Part shown: in pieces, positions 9,122 through 17,067 of the stretch
Position numbering within the stretch: the first letter of the stretch is position 1
How the letters are laid out: each line of letters begins with the position of its first letter
Assembly (NCBI GenBank): GCA_020524245.1
Contig: JAIVLN010000001.1
Location: 62,001-126,000, forward strand
Reading direction: 5' to 3'
Length of the DNA: 64,000 nt
DNA from: Rossellomorea aquimaris
GTDB lineage: Bacteria; Bacillota; Bacilli; Bacillales; Fictibacillaceae
Translations under genes and position numbers: made by a program
The notes under the pieces: model-generated
The model's input: the letters and a program-made list of their open reading frames with translations, nothing else
Database searches by the model: none
What the model was told of the DNA's origin: nothing

Positions 9122-9589
9122 CTATGCGATCCGAAATGGTTTCTTCGGCACGATTTGTAGATTTGATAGTTCTGCTTCGTTCTCAATGACCTCTTCACCG
9201 ATGTCATTTATGATCGTTCGGACTTCTTCTTCAAAAATCGGGTTACAAGCACCTTCGTTGACTTCACAAAGTCGTTTCAAATATTCGAGTCGCTGTTGCG
9301 TCTTTTGTTCTTTATAATAACTGTTCTTCAAATCACGGACCGGACAGTGGCGACAGGATGCCATCATACTGATTTCTTTTACGTTGACGATATATTTTTC
9401 ACCTTTATCGGTTATAAACCCTAGTGAATAAAAAGTAGACCCAGAAAAGTCGACGTTCGTGATTACTGGATATGTAAATTCTTCTCCAGTATTCAAACGT
9501 ATACGATTCGCTTCAATTGCTCCACCAATTTTCCTTTCATTCGTAAGGAGTGTATGCATGTCAGTGAAGCCATTTACATCGTATCCCAT
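9122..9589 (-). CDS. Unknown cysteine-containing protein in the encapsulin locus
   Basis: A 155-residue soluble protein without a family I recognise. The N-terminal half looks beta-rich (about residues 20-75); then come SCRHCP (C79, C82), a charged helix, and C108 and C115, suggesting a four-cysteine metal or Fe-S site. ATG at 9589 is chosen because GGAGG lies 8 bp upstream; the ATG at 9604 overlaps that site. It sits between the shell gene and the tagged ferredoxin and is divergent from the latter across Fur-like boxes, so a role in encapsulin iron handling is plausible but only inferred. It lacks the TVGSLK tag. Confidence 0.8.
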   Translation of the reverse strand: MGYDVNGFTDMHTLLTNERKIGGAIEANRIRLNTGEEFTYPVITNVDFSGSTFYSLGFITDKGEKYIVNVKEISMMASCRHCPVRDLKNSYYKEQKTQQRLEYLKRLCEVNEGACNPIFEEEVRTIINDIGEEVIENEAELSNLQIVPKKPFRIA

Positions 9590-9615
9590 TTGAAGATCCT
9601 CCATTCAAAAGATTA

Positions 9616-9659
9616 TGATAATCGTTCTCATTGATATTAATTCTCATTTTAAGTGAGAA
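9616..9659. promoter_or_regulatory. Tandem Fur-like boxes in a divergent promoter
   Basis: TGATAATCGTTCTCA (9616-9630) matches the Fur consensus TGATAATNATTATCA except at two positions. A second dyad, TTCTCATTT...AAGTGAGAA (9641-9659), lies 10 bp on. They sit between the unknown cysteine protein (minus) and the ferredoxin (plus), predicting iron repression of both. Confidence 0.72.
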
Positions 9660-9722
9660 ACACTCTCATGTCAATACCAATTAAGTGTGATCTTCGAAAA
9701 GCAATAAGGAGGGCTTATCATT

Positions 9723-10127
9723 TTGAAAAAACCATTAACCGTAGGTTCATTAAAGACGAATGGGACGTTTACTCATATTCGTAGGGTTGAATCTACCGTT
9801 CAGGAGAAAGTTAAAGAGGAAGTTTCAGCAGGAACAGGTATGGATTGGGATCGTGGATTAACTTCAAAAACATCCACAGTGTATCTTACTCAAAATCATA
9901 AGATGTATGCCGTTTATCCAGAGAATAATCAATCTTTGCTGGATTCTGCATTGGATCAAGGCTGCGCCATCGATTATAAATGTAAAAAAGGAACCTGCGG
10001 AAAGTGCAGGGTCCATATAGTAAAAGGATCATCCTTACTCTCTGAACCGAACGAGCAAGAACTTGTGAAGTTGGGAGAACAGATTCCGCAAGGTTTCCGT
10101 CTTGCATGTCAAACACACATGAAATAG
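9723..10127 (+). CDS. 2Fe-2S ferredoxin with N-terminal encapsulin-targeting peptide
   Basis: A 134-residue protein. Residues 4-11 (PLTVGSLK) repeat the targeting tag found at the C-terminus of the IMEF cargo, here at the N-terminus. Residues 52-134 are a plant-type ferredoxin domain with CX4CX2C (C87, C92, C95) and C129. It starts at TTG (9723) after AAGGAGGG. In IMEF loci such ferredoxins are thought to be co-loaded into the shell and to reduce the stored ferric core for iron release. It is preceded by Fur-like boxes. Confidence 0.92.
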   Translation: MKKPLTVGSLKTNGTFTHIRRVESTVQEKVKEEVSAGTGMDWDRGLTSKTSTVYLTQNHKMYAVYPENNQSLLDSALDQGCAIDYKCKKGTCGKCRVHIVKGSSLLSEPNEQELVKLGEQIPQGFRLACQTHMK

Positions 10128-10128
10128 C

Positions 10129-10653
10129 TTAATATAGTAGTCCTTTTTCTTCCGCTAGTTGTTCAAATGAGCGGTCCGTGTCCATCACTAAAATTTTGGT
10201 GCCTAGTGGGGTCTGATCATATAACCACTGGATATCCTCCTCTGGAAAACGAACACAACCCGCGGTGATATAACGACCGATGGCTTCAGGTCGATTCGTA
10301 CCGTGAAGACCAAAGATCCTTCCATCAGTCCCCTCAGCATCAAATCCAATCCATCTCGAACCAAGCGGATTGTCTGGGTCGCCACCTGGGATATCCTTTT
10401 TTCGATAATACGGATTAACTGCCTTTACGACAACAGTAAACTCACCTTCAGGGGTCAGGTCTTTCGACTTTCCAGTTGCGACCTGTCCCTCCATTTTTAT
10501 GCTTCCTTCTTCCACATACGCATACGTGTTATTCGACTTATTTACGATGATATAGGGGTCGCCAGGTAATGGATTCGGCCCCAATGGCCAAATAGGTGAA
10601 ACCATCATCATGACGGTAGTGATAAACAATGCGATTGATCCCATAACAGACAA
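10129..10653 (-). CDS. yqjB: L,D-transpeptidase, YkuD family (YqjB-like)
   Basis: A 174-residue enzyme. A hydrophobic N-terminal segment (about 4-20) is a signal anchor; residues 33-155 are a YkuD catalytic domain with H117 (LHGTN), catalytic C133 and R135 (TAGCVRF). It makes or edits 3-3 peptidoglycan cross-links outside the membrane. No LysM domain is present. It ends 1 bp from the convergent ferredoxin stop. It lies beside yqjA as in B. subtilis. Confidence 0.9.
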   Translation of the reverse strand: MSVMGSIALFITTVMMMVSPIWPLGPNPLPGDPYIIVNKSNNTYAYVEEGSIKMEGQVATGKSKDLTPEGEFTVVVKAVNPYYRKKDIPGGDPDNPLGSRWIGFDAEGTDGRIFGLHGTNRPEAIGRYITAGCVRFPEEDIQWLYDQTPLGTKILVMDTDRSFEQLAEEKGLLY

Positions 10654-10707
10654 CTCCTCACGTTTTCTACATGGTTAGTTTGTCTGAATCTTGGAATCCA
10701 TAATCAT

Positions 10708-11661
10708 TCAATCTCTCGCTTTAAAGTACCTTTTCAAAATCAAATATTGTTCCATCTCAGTGAGGAAGTAATGAAGCGCTGATCGCGTTTCAAATTCGGA
10801 ACGGTCTTTTGGAAGATCCATCCCTCGGAACGCTTCTCTCATCTCTTCAAGTTCATCCAGATAGATTTGTGCTGTATTCCCTGGATGGATCGCATCTGCA
10901 AGATCATCCAGAAAGTCAGCTATCCGAAAGTTCTGGATGTAGGTGTGGTCGATGGCGGTGATGATCGGCATGACCCTTCCGAGAATTTCGTATTGTTTTT
11001 CCCTCATTTTGAAATAGTTATAGTATTGGTCTTCATGTCGGGTAAGATGATTCTCGACATTCCGGAACGCGAGACTCTTCGCTTTTTGGATAATTTCGTC
11101 CGCTTCCACAATTTCTTTTCCGTCCCAATCACTTTTACCTTCTCTTAAAAATGAGGCGATTTCTTTAAGGATTTTCTCGAATTTCGACTCCAAATCACCC
11201 TGGTATTTCTTCAACTGTTTTTCCATGCTCGGCATGTACAGGTTCATGATCAACGCCATACCGATTCCGATGACGATGATGCCAAGTTCATTCCATACAA
11301 TCGCCCATGTAAAATCTTGAATAACGAGGAAGTGGAGGATGATGACCGAGCTCGTGATGACGCCTTCCTTCAATTTCATGGCGACCATCGTAGGAATGAA
11401 TACGAGCAGTAGCAGTCCAAGCACCAATGGATGGTACGAAATCCCTTCAAAGAAAATAAATGCGAATAGGATTCCGACGAGACAGGCGGCAAAACGCTCC
11501 CATGAACTGACGATCGATTTCTTTTTTGTCACCTTGATGCAAAGGATGGCAAGGATCCCTGCTGATATGTAAAATTCCAGATTGAAAGCCTGAGCGATGA
11601 GGATCGCTATGGGTGCTGCGATGGCAGTCTTGATGGTCCGATACCCAATTTGAAATTTCAT
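10708..11661 (-). CDS. yqjA: YqjA family membrane protein (aromatic acid exporter-like)
   Basis: A 317-residue protein. The first ~145 residues contain four to six hydrophobic helices of the FUSC/ArAE type (KTAIAAPIAILIAQAFNLEF, then LLLLVFIPTMVAM), followed by a ~170-residue helical cytoplasmic domain (DUF939 C-terminal type). The substrate is unknown. It heads the yqjA-yqjB pair; the gap to yqjB is about 55 bp. Confidence 0.87.
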   Translation of the reverse strand: MKFQIGYRTIKTAIAAPIAILIAQAFNLEFYISAGILAILCIKVTKKKSIVSSWERFAACLVGILFAFIFFEGISYHPLVLGLLLLVFIPTMVAMKLKEGVITSSVIILHFLVIQDFTWAIVWNELGIIVIGIGMALIMNLYMPSMEKQLKKYQGDLESKFEKILKEIASFLREGKSDWDGKEIVEADEIIQKAKSLAFRNVENHLTRHEDQYYNYFKMREKQYEILGRVMPIITAIDHTYIQNFRIADFLDDLADAIHPGNTAQIYLDELEEMREAFRGMDLPKDRSEFETRSALHYFLTEMEQYLILKRYFKARD

Positions 11662-11730
11662 GGGTTACCCCTTTCTCCTGTAGGAAAATCTTTCATTAAT
11701 CATCCTGCCCAAAAAACGGATAAAGGTCAA

Positions 11731-11764
11731 ACAAAAAAAACTCCGCTTTTGCTAAGCAGAGTTT
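11731..11764 (-). terminator. Terminator of tRNA-Arg
   Basis: AAACTCCGCTT / AAGCAGAGTTT stem (11738-11764) followed on the minus strand by a run of eight U, just downstream of the tRNA. Confidence 0.85.
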
Positions 11765-11778
11765 GAATAGTCAATGAA

Positions 11779-11853
11779 TGGCGCGCCCACCAGGATTCGA
11801 ACCCAGAATACGAGAGCCGAAATCTCGTGTGATATCCATTTCACTATGGACGC
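11779..11853 (-). tRNA. trnR: tRNA-Arg (anticodon UCG)
   Basis: Reading the minus strand, the acceptor arm GCGTCCA pairs with TGGGCGC. The anticodon stem CGAGA/TCTCG encloses the loop TTTCGGC, giving anticodon TCG. The T arm contains GGTTCGAATCC, the discriminator is G, and CCA is encoded. It reads CGA codons. A consensus promoter and a terminator flank it, so it is a single-gene unit. Confidence 0.97.
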
Positions 11854-11880
11854 AAATTTATTATGTGGTGACAGAAATTA

Positions 11881-11909
11881 ATTTTATCGGAAGTCGGTTG
11901 GATTGTCAA
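11881..11909 (-). promoter_or_regulatory. Consensus promoter of tRNA-Arg
   Basis: On the minus strand TTGACA (11909-11904), 17-bp spacer, TAAAAT (11886-11881), about 27 bp upstream of the tRNA 5' end. Confidence 0.85.
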
Positions 11910-11924
11910 CATTGTTTTTGATGG

Positions 11925-11961
11925 AAAAAAGAACGTCATCCCTTGGATGGGCTGACGTTCT
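11925..11961 (-). terminator. Terminator of brxB
   Basis: AGAACGTCA...TGACGTTCT stem followed on the minus strand by a U-run, 12 bp after the brxB stop. Confidence 0.88.
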
Positions 11962-11973
11962 GAATCGTTCGAT

Positions 11974-12411
11974 TTAGCAATGTTCTTTGAAGGCTTCCTG
12001 AAGCTTTTCGACGACCTCAATCGGCTCCGAACCTTCAATTTCATGTCGTTCAATCATCGTCAGCAACTTGCCGTCTTTCAGTAGTGCAAATGACGGTGAT
12101 GATGGCGGGTAGCCTGTGAAGTAAGATCGCGCTTTTTCCGTCGCTTCTTTATCTTGTCCGGCAAAAACAGTTACCGTATGCTCTGGTTTCACATCGCTCT
12201 TGTGCAGCGCATAATTTGCCGCTGGTCGTGCGATACCACCTGCACATCCACAAACCGAGTTCACGAGTACAAGCGTCGTTCCTTCTTTCGTTAGTGCTGT
12301 ATCGACTTCATCTGGAGTCGTCAACTCTTGGAACCCTGCCTCTTTCGCTTCATTACGCGCCGTTACGACGACATCATTCATAAAGAAATTAAAGTTCATA
12401 TTACTCATCAT
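11974..12411 (-). CDS. brxB: Bacilliredoxin BrxB (YqiW family)
   Basis: A 145-residue thioredoxin-fold protein. The CGC active site is C54-G-C56 in NSVCGCAGG, as in B. subtilis BrxB. It removes bacillithiol from S-bacillithiolated proteins, so this organism probably makes bacillithiol. ATG at 12411 is chosen because AAGGAAAGGG lies 8 bp upstream; a GTG at 12420 overlaps that site. In B. subtilis the gene lies between the bkd operon and yqjA; here the bkd genes are 48 kb away. Confidence 0.93.
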   Translation of the reverse strand: MMSNMNFNFFMNDVVVTARNEAKEAGFQELTTPDEVDTALTKEGTTLVLVNSVCGCAGGIARPAANYALHKSDVKPEHTVTVFAGQDKEATEKARSYFTGYPPSSPSFALLKDGKLLTMIERHEIEGSEPIEVVEKLQEAFKEHC

Positions 12412-12539
12412 CCAACACACCCTTTCCTTATCCCTCTTACCCCTATTTTATTCTGAATCAGGGTAGGAGCGCAAATTTGTGGATTCAATGTGAAGACTCA
12501 TACACGAGTATGAGTCCTCCTTTATGGATTTTTTCTTTT

Positions 12540-12910
12540 TTGGGTACTCATAAAGCTCTATTCATCCCTATAAAATGAAAAAACCATCTATGATGGTTTT
12601 GAATATGGTCTATTCGTCCCTAAGAAAGGCAAAAAACACAGATGATGGTAATGAATAAGGGCTATTCATCCCTATTATTGCAAAAATCAGCGTTGATGGT
12701 AATGAATAAGGGCTATTCGTCCCTATCATTGCAAAAATCAGCGCTGATGGTAATGAATAAGGGCTATTCATCCCTATCATCGAAAAAATCACTGATGATG
12801 GTAATGAATAAGGGCTATTCATCCCTACCATCGAAAAAATAAGCGTTGATGGTAATGAATAAGGGCTATTCATCCCTATCATCGAAAAAGTCAGCATTGA
12901 TGGTAACGAA
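12540..12910. repeat. Tandem repeat array A (51-bp unit, about 7 copies)
   Basis: The marker CTATTC(A/G)TCCCT recurs at 12558, 12610, 12662, 12713, 12764, 12815 and 12866, so the period is 51-52 bp. The last five units are almost identical and the first two degenerate. Each contains AATAAGGGCTATTCATCCCT. Because the period is a multiple of three, open frames run through it, but no start with a ribosome binding site or protein-like composition supports coding. There are no variable spacers, so it is not CRISPR. Confidence 0.92.
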
Positions 12911-12959
12911 TACGAGAGATAGAACTCCGATCCTTCCTCAAAATCGCTAATTCTTCGAT

Positions 12960-13436
12960 ATGAGGGCAGGATAATTGTTCTACCCTTCACGAAAATCACT
13001 CAACCTTCAGTTTCGTGCACGATAATCGCTCTACCCTCCACGAAAATCACTCAACCTTCAGTTTCGTGCACGATAAGCCCTCTACCCTTCACGAAAATCA
13101 CTCAACCTTCCAGTTTAGTGTACGATAAGCCCTCTACCCTTCACCAAATTCACTCAACCTTCCAGTTTAGTGTACGATAAGCCCTCTACCCTTCACCAAA
13201 TTCACTCAACCTTCAGTTTCGTGCACGATAAGCCCTCTACCCTTTACGAAAATCACTCAACCTTCAGTTTCGTGTACGATAAACGCTCTATCCTTCACGA
13301 AATTCACTCAACCTTCAGTTTCGTGCACGATAAACGCTCTACCCTTCACGAAAATCACTCAACCTTCCAGTTTCGTGCACGATAAGCCCTCTACCCTTCA
13401 CGAAATTCACTCAACCTTCAGTTTCGTGCACGATAT
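12960..13436. repeat. Tandem repeat array B (51-52-bp unit, 9 copies)
   Basis: The marker TTT(C/A)GTG(C/T)ACGATA recurs at 13011, 13062, 13114, 13166, 13217, 13268, 13319, 13371 and 13422. Each unit holds CACGAAA...TTTCGTG inverted arms separated by about 16 bases. It follows array A with a short transitional sequence and has nearly the same period but an unrelated sequence. Confidence 0.92.
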
Positions 13437-13495
13437 CACCTAAATCTGCACAAAAAAAGAAAGCAAGCACGAGGCTCACTTTGAAAGGGGGTTAG

Positions 13496-13529
13496 GGGGT
13501 ATAGAGGTGTTGTACTGGTTATATACCCC
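13496..13529. other. Hairpin between array B and the zinc-binding lipoprotein gene
   Basis: GGGGTATA ... TATACCCC inverted arms with a ~18-base loop, in the 130 bp of otherwise featureless sequence after array B. It may be part of the 3' end of the minus-strand gene at 13569. Confidence 0.4.
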
Positions 13530-13568
13530 GCTGTCAAATTTTAAAACTATTTTCCAGAACTTTTTCTT

Positions 13569-14546
13569 TTAATTTAACGCTTTTTTTAACGTACGAATAT
13601 TTTCTTCCATAATACTCATATAATCTTCTCCAGCATCCAGCTGTTCTTCAGTCAATGACTCCAGATTGCTCAAATAAAGTACTTCTGCATCCACTTCTTT
13701 ACGAATCATCTCAGCGACATTCGAAGTGTAGTTTTTCTCAAAGATGATATAGCGGACATCATGCTCGCGGGCATAGTCAATGATTTTTTGCGCTTCCTTC
13801 TGGGTCGGTTCGTGCGATGGCGACAAGCCGGAAATGGAAATTTGCTTCAATCCGTACCGCTCTTCCCACTTGCCATAAGCACTATGCGCGACGATGAATT
13901 CTTTTCGCTCCGCTTCCTTTGCTACTTTTTCAAACTGTCCGTCCAGCTCCTGCAAATCACTTTTCAATGAGCCAAAATTTGCTTCGAATTCATCTTTCCA
14001 TTCAGGGCGCAGTTCGATGATTTCATGCTTGATCGTGTCAGCCATTTGGATCGCCTGAACGGGATCGAGCCAGAAGTGAGGGTCCTCACCTTCATGATTA
14101 TGCTCTTCACCCTCGTGATCCTCTTCATCATGATGGGCATCTTCTCCCTCGCTATCCTCTTCATCATGATGGGCATCTTCTCCCTCTTTTTCAGAATGGA
14201 TCTGTTCCGAGGCCATAACGAAGACGACGTCCTGCTGATCCAGCGATTTTTTCGCTTTATCAATAAAACCTTCGAACCCTGCGCCGTTATAAATCAACAT
14301 ATCGGATTCAGCGATTTTAATCAGTTCTTTTGTTGTCGGCTCATACGTATGTCCATCCGCTCCAGGCGGGATAATCGATTGAACGTCTACATGCTCTCCA
14401 CCGATCCGCTCAACAAAGTATTGCAACGGATAGATGGACGTATAAATTTTTAATTGAGATCCTTGTTCTTTTTCTGCCTCTGTGCCATCTGGACTGCATC
14501 CGGCAATCAACATCGAGAACAAGAGTATGACAGTGAATAATCTCAA
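13569..14546 (-). CDS. znuA: Zinc ABC transporter substrate-binding lipoprotein (ZnuA/AdcA-type)
   Basis: A 325-residue lipoprotein: signal peptide with lipobox LIAGC (C17), then a cluster A-I metal-binding fold. Ligand segments include DGHTYEPT, a His/Asp/Glu-rich loop at about 118-155 with two HHDEED repeats, HFWLDP and AHSAYGKW. The acidic His-rich loop is typical of zinc-specific members. No ATPase or permease gene is adjacent, so it is an orphan that would dock to a transporter encoded elsewhere. A Zur-like box lies upstream. Confidence 0.9.
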   Translation of the reverse strand: MRLFTVILLFSMLIAGCSPDGTEAEKEQGSQLKIYTSIYPLQYFVERIGGEHVDVQSIIPPGADGHTYEPTTKELIKIAESDMLIYNGAGFEGFIDKAKKSLDQQDVVFVMASEQIHSEKEGEDAHHDEEDSEGEDAHHDEEDHEGEEHNHEGEDPHFWLDPVQAIQMADTIKHEIIELRPEWKDEFEANFGSLKSDLQELDGQFEKVAKEAERKEFIVAHSAYGKWEERYGLKQISISGLSPSHEPTQKEAQKIIDYAREHDVRYIIFEKNYTSNVAEMIRKEVDAEVLYLSNLESLTEEQLDAGEDYMSIMEENIRTLKKALN

Positions 14547-14607
14547 TGGTCCTTCCCCTTTCGTTTCTTTCCCATTACTATTTAAAATAAAAGCATTCTC
14601 TATTATA

Positions 14608-14622
14608 TCGTAACCATTCCGA
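14608..14622. promoter_or_regulatory. Zur-like operator
   Basis: TCGTAACCATTCCGA matches the B. subtilis Zur core TCGTAATNATTACGA at all but two positions and sits about 60 bp upstream of the zinc-binding lipoprotein start. Confidence 0.7.
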
Positions 14623-14652
14623 TTTTCAAGCGTTAGACAGGCTGTTTCTCTG

Positions 14653-14693
14653 AAAAATAAAAAACAGGATGACTTTTTGCTTCAGTCATCCTG
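14653..14693 (-). terminator. Terminator of the VOC gene
   Basis: CAGGATGAC (14665-14673) and GTCATCCTG (14685-14693), with a U-rich run on the minus strand. Confidence 0.88.
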
Positions 14694-14705
14694 CTTCACC
14701 TATCT

Positions 14706-15200
14706 TTAGTATGCGCCTTGGGAATAAGTCAATTCGTAGCTGTGCGTGTAGATTTCGAACACATTTCCGAATGGATCTTCCACATAAACCATCTTATAGG
14801 GCTTTTCTCCTGGATAGTATTCGCGAATCGGCATACGTTGTTTTCCGCCATATTCTTTAATTTTCTCAACAATTCCCTCGATATCAGGATCCTGGATACA
14901 GAAGTGGAACAACCCAGTCTTCCAAAATTCGAAGTTGTTTTCAGGGTACTCATTATGTGAGAACTCGAACAGCTCAATGCCAATTTTATCACCTGTAGCT
15001 AGATGGGCAATTCGGAATTCTTCCCAATCATTTCCCAATACGTCACGGCACATTTGACCGATTGGTGTGTCATCGTTATAGATTTTAGATGGTTCCATGA
15101 TGACATACCATCCGAAGACTTCTTTGTAAAATTTGATTGCCTCATCAACGTTCGGTACAGACAATCCGATATGTGAAAATGTTCTTGGATATGGGTACAT
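14706..15200 (-). CDS. VOC-fold (glyoxalase/dioxygenase superfamily) protein
   Basis: A 164-residue protein with two VOC modules: TFSHIGLSVPNVDEAIKFY at the N-terminus and GLFHFCIQDPDIE followed by VYVEDPFGNVFEIY. The conserved His, His and Glu could bind a metal. ATG at 15200 is chosen for AGGAGGG 8 bp upstream. It is divergent from an HxlR regulator, an arrangement common for electrophile or quinone detoxification genes. The substrate is unknown. Confidence 0.82.
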   Translation of the reverse strand: MYPYPRTFSHIGLSVPNVDEAIKFYKEVFGWYVIMEPSKIYNDDTPIGQMCRDVLGNDWEEFRIAHLATGDKIGIELFEFSHNEYPENNFEFWKTGLFHFCIQDPDIEGIVEKIKEYGGKQRMPIREYYPGEKPYKMVYVEDPFGNVFEIYTHSYELTYSQGAY

Positions 15201-15321
15201 TTCAATTCCCTCCTGTTTATCTTTTGACAATGGTTATTATAAATCAGTAAGATTCGTTTATGTAAGAATGCACTTTTTTGTGAGAAACTAACCTTTAGGT
15301 AAGTAAGGAGTGGTAAGGAAC
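15201..15321. promoter_or_regulatory. Divergent VOC / HxlR promoter region
   Basis: Bases 15285-15303 contain CTAACC and TTAGGT in a dyad (ACTAACCTTTAGGTAAGT), a plausible HxlR operator by position. Inference only. Confidence 0.4.
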
Positions 15322-15666
15322 GTGAAAGATTCCATTCAGGTCGATGATCAAGGTAAATTGAAATGCGCAATTGAATATACATTGAACAAAATCGGTGGGA
15401 AATGGAAGACGGTCATCTTATGGCACCTAGGTGTCGAAGGAACCTATCGATATAACGAATTGAGACGCCTGCTGCCAGGTGTGACGCACAAGGTACTAAC
15501 AGAACAATTGAAGGAATTGGAGCAAGATGGACTCATCACTCGAAAGCAATTCGATGAGATTCCACCGAGAGTCGAATACTCCATGACGGAAAAAGGAATG
15601 ACCCTCATGCCGTTGCTCCAGGAAATGCATCACTGGGGAACCGATAACAGCGAGGACTTTTGTTAA
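15322..15666 (+). CDS. HxlR-family winged-helix regulator
   Basis: A 114-residue regulator (from the GTG at 15322; an in-frame GTG at 15310 overlaps the ribosome binding site). CAIEYTLNKIGGKWKTVIL and VTHKVLTEQLKELEQDGLI are hallmark HxlR segments, followed by the wing and MTEKGMTLMPLLQEM. The single Cys near the N-terminus (residue about 14) could be a redox or electrophile sensor as in HypR/YodB relatives. It likely controls the divergent VOC gene. Confidence 0.88.
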   Translation: MKDSIQVDDQGKLKCAIEYTLNKIGGKWKTVILWHLGVEGTYRYNELRRLLPGVTHKVLTEQLKELEQDGLITRKQFDEIPPRVEYSMTEKGMTLMPLLQEMHHWGTDNSEDFC

Positions 15667-15672
15667 TTGTAA

Positions 15673-15707
15673 AAATGAGCAGCAACAATGACTGCTCATT
15701 CTTTATT
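15673..15707 (+). terminator. Terminator of the HxlR gene
   Basis: ATGAGCAG (15675-15682) and CTGCTCAT (15692-15699), followed by TTCTTTATTT. Confidence 0.8.
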
Positions 15708-15806
15708 TCCAAAAGTTAAAAGGTGAACGGTGTCGTTCATCTTTTTATTTACAAAGACCCACCTTCGGATTACGCTTGAAGTATCCAACCTAAAGGGGTG
15801 TATGAA

Positions 15807-16130
15807 GTGGAAAATTCAAATTTTGCCATTGCACTATATCAACCAAAAGAAGGAAAAGAAGACGAACTGCTGAAGATCATTGAAGGTCACACACCACTAT
15901 TACGACGCGAAGGCTTGATTACCGACTTCCAATCTTTACTTCTCAAAAGTGAAAACGGTACATATATGGAACTGTTCCAATGGAAATCTGTAGAGGCAAA
16001 AGATCAGGCACATGAATCAGCTACAGTGATGAAAGTTTGGGAACATATGATGGAAGTCGCCGAGATGAAAAACCTCTCCTCTCTTTCAGAAGCGGACCAA
16101 TTGTTTCCCAATTTCAATCGATTAAAATAA
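15807..16130 (+). CDS. Small dimeric alpha/beta-barrel-like protein (ABM type)
   Basis: A 107-residue protein from GTG at 15807, 8 bp after AAAGGGG. The pattern FAIALYQPKEGKEDELLKII ... YMELFQWKS ... VWEHMMEVAEM resembles antibiotic-biosynthesis-monooxygenase-like ferredoxin folds. No catalytic role can be assigned. Confidence 0.7.
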   Translation: MENSNFAIALYQPKEGKEDELLKIIEGHTPLLRREGLITDFQSLLLKSENGTYMELFQWKSVEAKDQAHESATVMKVWEHMMEVAEMKNLSSLSEADQLFPNFNRLK

Positions 16131-16135
16131 CACTG

Positions 16136-16168
16136 AAAAAAGGACACATAAACCGATTATGTGTCCTT
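16136..16168. terminator. Bidirectional terminator
   Basis: AAGGACACATAA / TTATGTGTCCTT stem between the convergent genes ending at 16130 and 16174. Confidence 0.88.
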
Positions 16169-16173
16169 CCAAT

Positions 16174-17052
16174 TTATTTGACTTCCAGTACATACGAATT
16201 GAGTGTATGAAGTTTTTTGAAACCTGCATTTACATATAATTGGCACGCTTGTTCATTGTCCGCATCCACACATAAGACGATCTTCTCGAGTTCTTGGAAA
16301 GAGAACATGAAATCCAAGCCTTTTTGAACCAACCGCTTTCCAACTCCCTGTTTACGAAACTGAGGTGAAACAGCGACATAGTGAATGTCCCCTTCACCAA
16401 AAACGGGATTCGCTTCAACGTAAATATATCCCTTCAAGGTCCTATCATCCGTCTCCACGAACACTTTATTTTCTCGATTCTTCCTACCTAGAATATCATC
16501 GGTAGAAAAATACGTATCTCTGAACGTTTCGTCATGTAACTTTTGAAAATCCGTAAAGAATGACTCCGTCAACTCATCACACGCTTGCCCCATATCACCA
16601 GATACATAGTCACCTTGAGCAATTTTCAAAATGGCATGTCGATTCCGCTTTTCAGCTGCCAACCATTCCATGAACCGATGTGCATTCTCATTTTCCACAT
16701 TGTAAAAACCATTCACCTTTTTCAAATGATCAGAAACTTGTCCACTTAAATACGCCCACATCAAACTGGCGACCTCATGCCAATGCTCATGTTTGACAAA
16801 CGGTCCCCATAACTCGCCCTCACCACTATCTTTCTCCAAATCGATCCCAAACACGCCTACCAGACGTTCTTCCTCATAAGCAGTGACTAAAGAAGATGCC
16901 AACGGTAAGTCCGAAAAGTCATTGAGCAAGGTATAAAGGATCTCATCCCTCTGTTCCCCACAATAACCAACGTGGTGATGTTTCTTGTTATTCAATTCGG
17001 CTATGAAACGCGCAACTTCTTCATAGACTGGACGATCTTCCAAATGAATCAT
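16174..17052 (-). CDS. GNAT acetyltransferase with two GNAT-like halves
   Basis: A 292-residue protein. The C-terminal half contains the acetyl-CoA loop VAVSPQFRKQGVGKRLV and the terminal YVNAGFKKL; the N-terminal half resembles a degenerate GNAT fold. It lies 15 bp downstream of a methyltransferase gene and is probably co-transcribed with it. The substrate is unknown. Confidence 0.82.
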   Translation of the reverse strand: MIHLEDRPVYEEVARFIAELNNKKHHHVGYCGEQRDEILYTLLNDFSDLPLASSLVTAYEEERLVGVFGIDLEKDSGEGELWGPFVKHEHWHEVASLMWAYLSGQVSDHLKKVNGFYNVENENAHRFMEWLAAEKRNRHAILKIAQGDYVSGDMGQACDELTESFFTDFQKLHDETFRDTYFSTDDILGRKNRENKVFVETDDRTLKGYIYVEANPVFGEGDIHYVAVSPQFRKQGVGKRLVQKGLDFMFSFQELEKIVLCVDADNEQACQLYVNAGFKKLHTLNSYVLEVK

Positions 17053-17067
17053 CGTTTTAACTCCTTG

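Noticed and set aside
12610-12999. A 129-codon open frame with internal repeats (minus strand) across tandem array A
   Set aside because: It exists because the 51-bp period is a multiple of three; several frames stay open on both strands and there is no ribosome binding site.
13170-13385. A 71-codon plus-strand open frame within tandem array B
   Set aside because: Repeat artefact, no start signals, composition simply follows the repeat.
12540-13436. CRISPR array
   Set aside because: The entire 51-bp unit is repeated; there are no variable spacers of constant length and no cas genes.
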